A stretch of DNA of 64,000 bases from Novosphingobium sp. (GTDB lineage Bacteria; Pseudomonadota; Alphaproteobacteria; Sphingomonadales; Sphingomonadaceae). Of this stretch, positions 8,637 to 15,858 are shown in pieces. The stretch lies in contig NZ_JBCNLP010000006.1 in assembly GCF_039595395.1 (NCBI RefSeq), positions 67,001-131,000 of the forward strand, read 5' to 3'. Each line of letters begins with the position of its first letter. Position 1 is the stretch's first letter. Below the pieces are notes generated by a model. That model was not told the DNA's origin, did no database searches, and saw only the letters and a list, made by a program, of their open reading frames with translations. The position numbers were made by a program, and so were the translations under genes.

Positions 8637-9383
8637 ATGGTGCGTAAAATCCTCTTGGCCGCTACGGCGGTATCGGCTCTGGTCATTGCAGGACCGGCAT
8701 TCGCTCAGGCATCGTCAAGCACAACAGGCCCGAGCGGCGACCATAACGGAGCGACCTCAAGCAGCACGACTGACGTGAGCATCCAGGCATCCGTGCCGAT
8801 CAATTCGAACAATTCCTCGACCAAGACGACCACGCTCGATTCGAACAACAGCAGCACCGACAATTCGACTCATTCCTCGACCAAGTCGGCCGCGCTGGAT
8901 TCGTTCAACAGCAGCACCAGCACCGACAACTCGACCCATTCGTCGACCAAGACGGACACGCTGGCCTCGAACAACACCTCGAACAAGACCGACACGATCG
9001 CGTCGAACAATTCGTCGACCAAGACGACCAACAACACGTCCAACAAGACGGCAACGCTCGATTCCTACAACACCAGCACCGACAATTCGTCGCACACGAA
9101 GAATCTGGCGCTGGATTCGAACAATATGAGCGACTCGAACAACACCAACAACTCGCAACGGAACGGCAACTGGCGCCTGACGGCCATGCAGGATCTGTCG
9201 GCGACCGCCGCGCCTGTCACCTCCAGCGGCAGAAGCGTGTCCTTCTCCAGTGGCTCCAACAGCATCAGCGGATCGGCCTTCGCCGCCTATGCCGGTATTC
9301 TGAACCAGGCATGGAACACGGGCATGGCATCGAACGCCCAGGCTGCAACCAACATTGCCGCCCAGGGTACGATCACCTTCTGA
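8637..9383 (+). CDS. Fap-like fibre subunit candidate: secreted Ser/Thr/Asn-rich repeat protein
   Basis: 248 residues: signal peptide MVRKILLAATAVSALVIAGP with cleavage after AFAQA; a low-complexity repeat region (about 57-174) built from variants of LDSNNSSTDNSTHSSTK; then a conserved-looking C-terminus (198-248) with ILNQAWNTGMASNAQAATNI and a final AAQGTITF. The spaced Asn/Gln/Gly/Ala pattern is like the amyloid-core repeats of FapB/FapC. There is no cysteine. ATG 8637 is chosen for AGGAGA six bases before it. Neighbours downstream encode a C39-like peptidase and two small secreted proteins, and a FapF-like exporter converges on them. Assignment as the main fibre subunit is inference; sequence similarity could not be tested. 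A generic adhesin is the alternative. Confidence 0.65.
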   Translation: MVRKILLAATAVSALVIAGPAFAQASSSTTGPSGDHNGATSSSTTDVSIQASVPINSNNSSTKTTTLDSNNSSTDNSTHSSTKSAALDSFNSSTSTDNSTHSSTKTDTLASNNTSNKTDTIASNNSSTKTTNNTSNKTATLDSYNTSTDNSSHTKNLALDSNNMSDSNNTNNSQRNGNWRLTAMQDLSATAAPVTSSGRSVSFSSGSNSISGSAFAAYAGILNQAWNTGMASNAQAATNIAAQGTITF

Positions 9384-9394
9384 TGATGACGGAA

Positions 9395-9424
9395 GAATGG
9401 TCGGGCGCTCCCGCCCGACCATTC
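9395..9424 (+). terminator. Intercistronic hairpin after the fibre-subunit gene
   Basis: GAATGGTCGGGCG, loop CTCC, CGCCCGACCATTC: a perfect 13-base-pair stem starting 11 bases after the subunit stop and ending 28 bases before the next gene. It has no T-run, so it more likely acts as a leaky terminator or 3' stabiliser that makes the first gene more abundant than the following ones. Confidence 0.7.
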
Positions 9425-9452
9425 CCCGCCCCCTCCGTCAAGGAGACAAGCA

Positions 9453-9917
9453 ATGACACTGCGTAACTGGACCCTTGTGCTGGCCGCAGCGGGGATGGGA
9501 TGCGTCGGGATCGGTTCGGCCGGGGCGGAAACGCCGCCCGAAGCGCTCCAGACCGATGGGTCGCAAGCGGTGACGGTCACGCTGCCTCAACTCCAACTGG
9601 CCAAGGTGCAGCCGGTCGAAGCCCCGCTGATTGTCGAACTTTCGCCGGTTGTCGCCGAAGCTTCTGCTCTCGGGAAGCCGCTGGACAACAGCGCGCTGGG
9701 CGATCTGCGCGGCAGTGGTGGCATCGTGGTGGGCAACCAGACGCTGAACGCCATCACCTCGGGCAACAACACCATTGGCAATTATGCTGCCGGGGCGGTC
9801 AACATCTCCCAATCGGCGCTCTCCAACTTCAATGGTTTGGGCAACATCACGATCAACACCGGGGCCATGTCGCAATTGCAAAGCGCGATGAATGTGACGG
9901 TGAACGTCACGCCCTGA
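9453..9917 (+). CDS. Small secreted protein of the Fap-like locus (FapA/B/E position)
   Basis: 154 residues with a signal peptide (LVLAAAGMGCVGIGSAGA). Residues 77-90 read LDNSALGDLRGSGG, which resembles the LSDADMDMLRGG motif of the protein at 10703. The C-terminal half is rich in Asn, Gly and Ala (SGNNTIGNYAAGAVNISQSA) and could be fibre-forming or fibre-associated. AGGAG precedes the ATG. It lies between the subunit and the C39-like peptidase, so it is probably a minor fibre component, chaperone or nucleator. I do not recognise a defined family. Confidence 0.6.
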   Translation: MTLRNWTLVLAAAGMGCVGIGSAGAETPPEALQTDGSQAVTVTLPQLQLAKVQPVEAPLIVELSPVVAEASALGKPLDNSALGDLRGSGGIVVGNQTLNAITSGNNTIGNYAAGAVNISQSALSNFNGLGNITINTGAMSQLQSAMNVTVNVTP

Positions 9918-9945
9918 GGGGATCGACAGGTTTGGGAACGGTGCG

Positions 9946-10677
9946 ATGATGCGGGCGATAATGCATGCCATGGCGGCTGGCGTGATGCTGCTGATGCCCT
10001 TTGCTGCCGATGCGCAGATCTCGATCGGCTATACGATGCAGGGGCCGGCGCGGGTTGAGGTGACAAGCTGGCGCGACATCCCCTTTCGCACCATCGTGCG
10101 GCAACGCTATGATTTTAGCTGCGGCTCGGCCGCTGTGGCCACCATGCTGACCTATAGCTATGGCTTGCCGACAACGGAAAACGACGCATTCTCAGCGATG
10201 TGGAGTGTGGGCGACCAGAAGAAGATCATCCAGTCGGGTTTCTCGCTGCTGGATATGAAGCACTATCTGGAATCGCGCGGCTTCGATGCCCAGGGCTACA
10301 GCATCACCATCGATGATCTGCGCCAGGCGAACCAGCCGATGATCGTGCTGATCGAGACCAAGGGCTTTCGCCATTTCGTCGTGGTCAAGGGCGTGCACGA
10401 CAAGGCCGTGTTGATCGGTGACCCGATCCGCGGCCTGTTGCAGGTGCCCATCAGCGACTTTGCCAAGGAATGGAAAGGGGTCGTTCTGGTCATCGTCAAA
10501 ATGCCGCATGAGCAGAAAGTGTCCTACAACACGCCCATCGAATGGACCAAATGGGCCACGGCGCCACTTTGGGCCCTTCATGATCGCTGGATCGGCGACG
10601 TCACCACGAATTTGCCACCGATCTATCAGCTCACCCCGGCGCTGATCGTCGACAATGCCGGGGGCATTGCGCCATGA
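9946..10677 (+). CDS. C39-family cysteine peptidase, FapD-like
   Basis: 243 residues with a signal peptide (HAMAAGVMLLMPFAADA), so the enzyme should act in the periplasm. The papain-like triad is complete: Gln53 and Cys59 in VRQRYDFSCGSAAVATML, His143 in GFRHFVVVKGV and Asp159 in LIGDPIRG. It is a stand-alone peptidase, not fused to an ABC transporter as in bacteriocin exporters. That matches FapD of the Pseudomonas amyloid operon. C39 enzymes cut after double-glycine-type leaders, and LRGG/LRGS motifs occur in the proteins on both sides. It starts 28 bases after the previous stop and ends 25 before the next start, so it is in the same operon. Confidence 0.8.
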   Translation: MMRAIMHAMAAGVMLLMPFAADAQISIGYTMQGPARVEVTSWRDIPFRTIVRQRYDFSCGSAAVATMLTYSYGLPTTENDAFSAMWSVGDQKKIIQSGFSLLDMKHYLESRGFDAQGYSITIDDLRQANQPMIVLIETKGFRHFVVVKGVHDKAVLIGDPIRGLLQVPISDFAKEWKGVVLVIVKMPHEQKVSYNTPIEWTKWATAPLWALHDRWIGDVTTNLPPIYQLTPALIVDNAGGIAP

Positions 10678-10702
10678 TTATTCATGGGAAAAGGAGTGTG
10701 TC

Positions 10703-11281
10703 ATGCGTTGGCTGATCGGCCTTGCTGCCCTCTTTGCTTCGCCTTCCGCATCGGCTCTGGCGGCGGCGCCAGACGCAACGCCATCCGAGGGGCCGCCGGC
10801 CTTCATGCACCACACCAGCCTCTCCGACGCGGATATGGACATGCTGCGCGGTGGCTTTGAGCTTCAGGGCGTGAACATCTCGCTGGGGGCTCAGCTCAAC
10901 ACCTATCTGAACGGGCAACTTGTGCTGGCCACCACGCTGAACTGGTCGACCGGAGACATGAACGGCCCGACGTCCAGCGTCGCGCTGACCCCTGCCAGCA
11001 CGGCGCTGCTTCAGTCGGTGGTCTCCTCAGGCGGCAGTTTCGGCATGAGCTCCTCGGGCGGGCAGACCTATATCACCAACAATGGGCAGACCCTGCTTTA
11101 TCAGAACGCCGCCAATGGGTTGCAAAACGTTCTGGTCAACACCGCCTCGGGGGTGAATGCCACGCAGACGATCAATGCGACGGTCGGCATCACCGGCTAT
11201 GCCGGTTTCAGCAGCGCCAATCTGGCTGCCGGTCTTGGGCGCACGCTGGGCTCTGCGGTGGGCATTGCGGGCTTCCGCTAA
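10703..11281 (+). CDS. Secreted protein with a double-glycine-like motif, Fap-like locus
   Basis: 192 residues; signal peptide MRWLIGLAALFASPSASALA. Residues 40-51, LSDADMDMLRGG, match the LSxxELxxIxGG pattern of C39-processed leaders, leaving a mature part starting FELQGVNISLGAQLN. The remainder is Gly/Asn/Ser/Ala-rich with NGLQNVLVNTASGVNATQTI near the C-terminus, reminiscent of fibre proteins. ATG 10703 follows AAAAGGAG; an upstream in-frame ATG would lie in the peptidase gene. By size and place it could correspond to FapE, but I cannot show homology. It is the last gene before a strong hairpin. Confidence 0.6.
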   Translation: MRWLIGLAALFASPSASALAAAPDATPSEGPPAFMHHTSLSDADMDMLRGGFELQGVNISLGAQLNTYLNGQLVLATTLNWSTGDMNGPTSSVALTPASTALLQSVVSSGGSFGMSSSGGQTYITNNGQTLLYQNAANGLQNVLVNTASGVNATQTINATVGITGYAGFSSANLAAGLGRTLGSAVGIAGFR

Positions 11282-11308
11282 ACGCCATCTTCCATCAATG
11301 CGACAGCA

Positions 11309-11346
11309 ACAGGAGCGTTTTCACCACATGGTGAAAACGCTCCTGT
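11309..11346. terminator. Strong hairpin between convergent genes
   Basis: A perfect 17-base-pair stem (starting ACAGGAGCGTTTTCACC) with an ACAT loop. It lies between the stop at 11281 and the stop of the convergent exporter at 11357, so it could end transcription from both sides. No T-run follows on the plus strand. Confidence 0.8.
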
Positions 11347-11356
11347 CCGTTCATCC

Positions 11357-12679
11357 TCAAATGCTGAAGGGAATGCGCAAGGTTGCGTTGAGGTTGGGCG
11401 CATCGGGCGTGACACCGAACTGGAAGTTCAGATTCACCGATGTCTTGCTGTTGAGGCGATAGGACATGCCAAGGTCCAGCGTGCCGATCTGCTGGCCCGT
11501 CGAATATTCAGGCCCGCTGCCGATATAGGTCATGGTGGGCATGATATAGCTGTGGCTGTACCCCAAAGAGAAAGAGAAGCGCGGATTCAGGGAAAATCCG
11601 AAGCCGATGTTGCCCAGAATGGCTTCTCCGGGCCGCACTTCCTGAACCAGCGACCCTCCGACCTCCTTGTTCAGATTCCGCTTGAACTGATGGAGATAGT
11701 TCAAACTGCCATAGATGACGACCGGATCGGACGGCAGCAGGAAGCTCACGCCCGGTTCGACACCCCAGAAGCCGGAGCCGGTGGCCAGTCCCGTGGCGAT
11801 GCCGAATTCGTCATAGCCGACATCATAGGGGCCGATGCCCGTATTGCTCTTGACGTGAAGGCTGAGAATCCAGATCGGCTTGTCCGGGCCGGTCGCCGGG
11901 TTCAACTGATAACGCAGGCCCATTTCGACATCGCCCAGCGCATATTGCCGCAAATCCAGCGTCCGGACGATCTGCTCATCGCGTTGCTGCACGACCTGAA
12001 TGTTGTCGTGACGATACAGCATCGGCACGGTGACTTCCACTTCGAAGCGGCTGTTGAGGCCATAGCGGAAGGTGGGTGAGAAGAAGAAGGTGTCGCGCTG
12101 CGCGGTCTGCGCGCTGATCGCGCCCAGTTGCAAGCCGGGGATCAGTTCGATGCCGCTGAAGGTCAGGCGATTGTTCGCCGATGCGGCATATTCGAAGGTC
12201 GGCTCGATCGAAAAATGGCCGGACGGGGTCAGCACGCCCTGTCCTGGCGGAATGGAGGCCGTCCTTGTGTTGAGCGCGTGGCTGTCATCGGGCGCCGGAG
12301 CCTGCCCCACGGTCGCCTGTGGCTCGCCGCCCATGGCCCGCTGCTCGAGCAGCGCCACCTGCTCCGCTGTCGTGGACGGCATGACGGGCACGGCGCTGGT
12401 GTTGGCCGCGGATGTGGCATTGGTGTTGGCACCGCCCAAACGCGCTTCCAGCTCGCGGATCTGCTGGGCTTGGGCATCGAGAATGGCGCGTTGCTCATCG
12501 AGTTTGGCGCGCAGCTCTGCAATGTCGGCCGCCGTCGCGCGGGAGGATGTCGCCACCGGTTGCGAGTCGGAGGGCGTTCCCGAGGGCGAATCGGCATCGG
12601 CGCCGTGCGCGGTTCCGATCATCAAGGCAGGAAAACTCGCCGCGCTGGCCAGCGCAATCGCCAGTCGGAGTCTACGCAT
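11357..12679 (-). CDS. Outer-membrane exporter, FapF-like (coiled coil plus beta-barrel)
   Basis: 440 residues: signal peptide (LRLAIALASAASFPALMIGTAHG), then a coiled-coil stretch at about 47-82 (IAELRAKLDEQRAILDAQAQ), an Ala/Thr-rich linker, and from about 150 a barrel with alternating strands (FFFSPTFRYGLNSRFEVEV, FSFSLGYSHSYI, TSVNLNFQFGV) ending in SI. A coiled coil feeding into a barrel is the layout of FapF, which secretes amyloid subunits. ATG 12679 is chosen because GAGGT lies six bases upstream. It overlaps the 3' end of the Crp/Fnr gene by 8 bases, so the two are co-transcribed. A general MetA-type transporter is the alternative; the neighbours favour FapF. Confidence 0.75.
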   Translation of the reverse strand: MRRLRLAIALASAASFPALMIGTAHGADADSPSGTPSDSQPVATSSRATAADIAELRAKLDEQRAILDAQAQQIRELEARLGGANTNATSAANTSAVPVMPSTTAEQVALLEQRAMGGEPQATVGQAPAPDDSHALNTRTASIPPGQGVLTPSGHFSIEPTFEYAASANNRLTFSGIELIPGLQLGAISAQTAQRDTFFFSPTFRYGLNSRFEVEVTVPMLYRHDNIQVVQQRDEQIVRTLDLRQYALGDVEMGLRYQLNPATGPDKPIWILSLHVKSNTGIGPYDVGYDEFGIATGLATGSGFWGVEPGVSFLLPSDPVVIYGSLNYLHQFKRNLNKEVGGSLVQEVRPGEAILGNIGFGFSLNPRFSFSLGYSHSYIMPTMTYIGSGPEYSTGQQIGTLDLGMSYRLNSKTSVNLNFQFGVTPDAPNLNATLRIPFSI

Positions 12680-13289
12680 GGGACACCTCTTGCTCGCGAT
12701 GAAGGGGAAGGGGGCTGGCATCACCTTGCGTTACCTGTGCCAGCGATGCCCGATTGATGATCTCGATCCTGCCGCGCGGGCGCCGCTTGATCGCCCCCCG
12801 CCGCTCCAGTTCGGCCAGGGCGCGGCTGATTGTGGGCTCGGTCGTGCCGAGGAAATCGGCGATGTCGCACCGGGCCATCGGCAGGCGAAAACACTCCCCC
12901 ATGCCGCGATCGGCCAGATCGACCAGAAAGGCGGCAATCCGTTCGGGCACGGAGCGGAAGGTCGTCAGCAGATGGTCGTTGCGCACCCGGTTCAATTGCC
13001 GCGCCATCGCCGCAAACAGCCTGCTGTTCGCGGCCGGGACATTGGTGGGAAACATCGAGATCACACAATCGGTTAGCGCTTCGGAGGTGACGCTGTAGCG
13101 CTCGATTTCCACGCCAAAGGCCTCGCCGGGCAGGCGGAAGCCTGTCAGCCGCCGGTCTCCATCGATCGAAATCTGGCATTCGGCGACGACTCCGGTCGTC
13201 ACCACCGCCCAATGTGTGGCACGCGAACCAGTAAGGAAGATGGTCGTGTGCCGGTCAACACGTATTAGTGTTGAAATGGACTTTTCCAT
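12672..13289 (-). CDS. Crp/Fnr-family transcription regulator
   Basis: 205 residues: an N-terminal cyclic-nucleotide-like sensor fold (residues about 15-110) and a C-terminal winged helix with PMARCDIADFLGTTEPTISR, LAELERRGAI. The N-terminal cysteine cluster of oxygen-sensing Fnr is absent, so what it senses is not evident. It is transcribed with the exporter gene, and a TTGA-N6-TCAA box of the Fnr/FixK type lies 123 bases upstream of its start, suggesting self-control. This points to an oxygen-, redox- or nucleotide-linked input into the fibre system. Confidence 0.85.
   Translation of the reverse strand: MEKSISTLIRVDRHTTIFLTGSRATHWAVVTTGVVAECQISIDGDRRLTGFRLPGEAFGVEIERYSVTSEALTDCVISMFPTNVPAANSRLFAAMARQLNRVRNDHLLTTFRSVPERIAAFLVDLADRGMGECFRLPMARCDIADFLGTTEPTISRALAELERRGAIKRRPRGRIEIINRASLAQVTQGDASPLPLHREQEVSHA
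13255..13274. promoter_or_regulatory. Perfect palindrome inside the Crp/Fnr gene start
   Basis: TCAACAC, six-base spacer, GTGTTGA: exact 7-base arms beginning 15 bases downstream of the Crp/Fnr start codon. Operators within the first codons can act as roadblocks, but coincidence is possible because the codons are normal ones. Confidence 0.35.
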
Positions 13290-13411
13290 ATCAGGCGCCC
13301 TCTCGCCGAGAATCGGTCATGCCGAGGGGTCAGGCTATGCGCTTGGTGCCGAGTCTACTACGGGAGCGAATCGCACGGAAATTCCGCCATGCATATTTTG
13401 CAAGACTCAAT

Positions 13412-13425
13412 TTGAGGAATTTCAA
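13412..13425. promoter_or_regulatory. Fnr/FixK-type box TTGA-N6-TCAA
   Basis: TTGAGGAATTTCAA fits the Fnr-family consensus (TTGAT-N4-ATCAA core). It lies in the intergenic region between the leftward Crp/Fnr gene and the rightward LuxR gene, 123 and 188 bases from their starts, so the Crp/Fnr protein could regulate both. Confidence 0.5.
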
Positions 13426-13480
13426 CGATATGGTTAATACTACTTAGCTGTATCTTTTGTTTTAGGAACGTGTTAGCACC

Positions 13481-13496
13481 TACGTCAATATTCCCA
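13481..13496 (+). promoter_or_regulatory. Candidate regulator site TACGT-N6-TCCCA, copy 2
   Basis: TACGTCAATATTCCCA matches the site at 8482-8497 in both half-sites with identical spacing. It is 132 bases before the LuxR start codon. It may be the site by which the LuxR protein controls itself and the fibre operon. Confidence 0.4.
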
Positions 13497-13612
13497 TTTG
13501 CCAAGTGCCATTCGATCCAAAGTGAATGGATTCCTCCCTGGATTCAATTGACCACGTGAGGGGGGCGGGTTTCAGCAACGAATATTTGGTTAATATAAAA
13601 ATGGAGGGGGCG

Positions 13613-13846
13613 ATGATCATTTCTCAATTGTTAGACGCGCAACCGCACCTGACGACGAGGGAGTGCGAAATTCTCGAATGCGTGGCATTGGGCATGTCCG
13701 CGAAAGAAATCGCGCGGCATGTCAGTTTGGCGCCCCGCACGGTGGAGCGTTATATTGAGAATATGCGGCTGAAGATGCACGCAAGGAACAGCGCGCATAT
13801 GGTGGCTTGCGGCGTCTTTTACGGCGTCATCCATGTTCCGTCCTGA
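13613..13846 (+). CDS. Single-domain LuxR-type transcription regulator
   Basis: 77 residues, essentially only a LuxR/FixJ helix-turn-helix: LTTRECEILECVALGMSAKE, then IARHVSLAPRTVERYIENMR. It has no receiver or autoinducer domain. ATG 13613 is chosen because GGAGGGGG ends two bases before it; the frame is open back to 13526 but without a ribosome site. Small stand-alone LuxR proteins often control surface or extracellular-matrix genes, and this one closes the Fap-like locus. It lies opposite the Crp/Fnr gene across a 323-base AT-rich control region. Confidence 0.85.
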   Translation: MIISQLLDAQPHLTTRECEILECVALGMSAKEIARHVSLAPRTVERYIENMRLKMHARNSAHMVACGVFYGVIHVPS

Positions 13847-14394
13847 CAGAATCGCCAGTATGGCCTGTATTGCCCGTTTCCGATACGAATGTATGTTTGA
13901 TCTTTGAGGAGATTTTCGGCTTCTTGCCGTCATGAGGGGCGGAAGTGAGGCCTGAAATCTCCCTGAAGACATGGATGGCCCGCAGGCGCACGATGAAAGC
14001 CGGCGGTCATCGGATCGACATCAGGCATCTCGATCCTGAACAAGGGATGCTTGCAGGATCATGGCGATGGCGCCGCGTAAGGTGAGTATCATCCCCCCTG
14101 ATCTCGCCCATTCCCGGTACAGGATCCAGCAGCCCTCTGGACGGCTGCCTTCTATGCCCCATGCCATCGCAATCGCATCATCGCGCGCCATGCTGCGCAG
14201 CAAAGCCGCACAAGGATGATCCCCTAGAAAAAAGCCGGGACGGGAAGGGAATATCGTCCTGCCATCCGCAAAAGCCATGCCTCATCAGGGGTATGGATGG
14301 TTGAACGCGGCATGTCGCGGGCCGGGGAATGCTGCTTACGGCAAAGGCGGTGCAGGTTAATCGATTGTCAGGGGGTATGATCTAATCCGTTGCG
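13847..14394. other. Intergenic region before the diguanylate cyclase gene
   Basis: About 550 bases. Apart from one weak leftward frame (14021-14278, listed separately) I see no gene, RNA or repeat. Base composition falls in the first 60 bases. The promoter of the diguanylate cyclase gene should lie in the last 100 bases. Confidence 0.5.
14021..14278 (-). CDS. Doubtful small hypothetical protein
   Basis: An 85-codon open frame (MAFADGRTIFPSRPGFFLGD at the start). The purine-rich GATGAGG ends only one base before the ATG, which is poor spacing, and I recognise no family. It is listed because the interval is otherwise empty and the frame is not a shadow of another gene. Confidence 0.2.
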   Translation of the reverse strand: MAFADGRTIFPSRPGFFLGDHPCAALLRSMARDDAIAMAWGIEGSRPEGCWILYREWARSGGMILTLRGAIAMILQASLVQDRDA

Positions 14395-15849
14395 ATGAGA
14401 AAAGATAAATGGGTCGCCGCAAAACAGGGTCTGCGTGATCATGCATCCCCATGGATCACCGCGGTACTGCTGTATTTCATCCTGGCAGCGGGCACGATCC
14501 GCCTGACCAGCAATGGGCGCGATATTGCGACCATCTGGCCTGCCAATGCGGTGCTGCTGGCCATGCTGATGCTCGGGCCCAGGCCGGCCTGGGGGCGGGT
14601 GCTGAGTGCGGGCTTCTGCGGCAATGTCGCGGCCAATCTGATCACGCGCGGCACGGTCTGGGGGCCGCTGCTCTACAGCTTTTCCAATCTGGCCGAGGTG
14701 GCGCTCGCGGCTGTGCTGCTGCGTCGTGCCCGTGATGGCGCGCTTACGCTGGAGAGCCCCCAAGCGCTGGGCTCTTTCGTGTTGAGTCTGGGCGTGATCG
14801 CGCCTCTGGCCAGCGCGTTGAGCGGGGCGGCCACGGCGGCGCTGGTGTTCGATCAGCCCTTCTGGGGCTCTTTCGAGAGATGGTATCTCAGTGACGGGCT
14901 TGGCCTGCTGGTGTTCACGCCGCTGCTCTTCGCGCTGCTGAACGGTGATCTGGCGCGCAGCCTTGCCGAGAAGACCGCCGCGCAAAGGGGCGAGGCGCTG
15001 GCCCTTCAGGCAATGGTGGTGCTGTGCTGCTGGCTGATCTTCTTCAGGACCCAGCCGCCGCTGCTTTTCACCCTCTTTGCCCCGGTGATGCTGGTGACGT
15101 TTCGTGCCGGCCGTATCGGCACGATGATCGCGGTCACTCTGGTCGCGGTGATCGGCGCGATCGGCACCATTGCGGATACCGGGCCGATTGCCGCCTTCAC
15201 GCAGGATCATGGGCAACAGGCGCTGCTGTTCCAGCTCTATCTGGCGTTCCTGCTGCTGACCAGCCTGCCGGTGGCCTCGGTGCTGTCCGAGCGAAACCTG
15301 CGGACGCAGGAGCTGGTGCAGAGCGAGAAAAGCGCCCTGCGGCTGGCCTCCACGGACAGTCTGACCGGCCTGCTCAACCGCCCGGCCTTTATCGCCAGCG
15401 TGGAACGGGCCTTTCAGGCCGAGGGCGACCGCATCTTCAGCCTGATCATCGTCGATGTCGACCATTTCAAGCAGGTCAACGATTGCTGGGGCCATATGGC
15501 GGGTGACCGGGCGCTGATCCATATCGGCGGCATTCTGGCGCGGCAGTGCCGCGAGCATGACACGATCGCCCGCATGGGCGGGGATGAGTTCATGCTGCTG
15601 CTGCGCGACACGCCGACCGACATCGCCGTTGCGATCTGCGAGCGCGTCAGCCTGACCCTGCGTCAGGCCTCGCTGGATGTGGACGGCAAGACCAAGGCGA
15701 TTCTCTCCATCAGTTGCGGCGTTGCCTCATCGCGCGGACATACCTCTTTCGAGGATGTTTATGGCGCGGCCGATCAGGCTTTGTATCACGCCAAATCGGC
15801 AGGGCGGAACAGGGCCGTGGCTTCGGCTTCGCAGGTTCTGGCGGGCTGA
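14395..15849 (+). CDS. MASE1-GGDEF diguanylate cyclase
   Basis: 484 residues. The first about 300 form a MASE1-type membrane sensor (eight or so helices, e.g. TAVLLYFILAAGTIRL, TIWPANAVLLAMLMLG). A GGDEF domain follows, with DSLTGLLNRPAF, DVDHFKQVNDCWGH and an intact catalytic GGDEF at 395-399. RxxD (R386-D389) five residues before it is the inhibitory site for product feedback. It makes cyclic di-GMP, the usual switch for biofilm matrix. Its location next to the fibre locus suggests a functional link but nothing in the sequence proves one. The ligand of MASE1 is unknown. Confidence 0.9.
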   Translation: MRKDKWVAAKQGLRDHASPWITAVLLYFILAAGTIRLTSNGRDIATIWPANAVLLAMLMLGPRPAWGRVLSAGFCGNVAANLITRGTVWGPLLYSFSNLAEVALAAVLLRRARDGALTLESPQALGSFVLSLGVIAPLASALSGAATAALVFDQPFWGSFERWYLSDGLGLLVFTPLLFALLNGDLARSLAEKTAAQRGEALALQAMVVLCCWLIFFRTQPPLLFTLFAPVMLVTFRAGRIGTMIAVTLVAVIGAIGTIADTGPIAAFTQDHGQQALLFQLYLAFLLLTSLPVASVLSERNLRTQELVQSEKSALRLASTDSLTGLLNRPAFIASVERAFQAEGDRIFSLIIVDVDHFKQVNDCWGHMAGDRALIHIGGILARQCREHDTIARMGGDEFMLLLRDTPTDIAVAICERVSLTLRQASLDVDGKTKAILSISCGVASSRGHTSFEDVYGAADQALYHAKSAGRNRAVASASQVLAG

Positions 15850-15858
15850 AAACCCCTG

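Noticed and set aside
8810..9170. Repeats in the fibre-subunit gene as a CRISPR-like array
   Set aside because: The repeats are short, degenerate, in frame and without unique spacers of constant length; they encode protein repeats.
8757..9422. Minus-strand frame of 221 codons opposite the fibre-subunit gene
   Set aside because: Its Arg/Gly/Val-rich composition mirrors the plus-strand Ser/Asn repeats; no ribosome site or family. The plus frame has a signal peptide and a good ribosome site.
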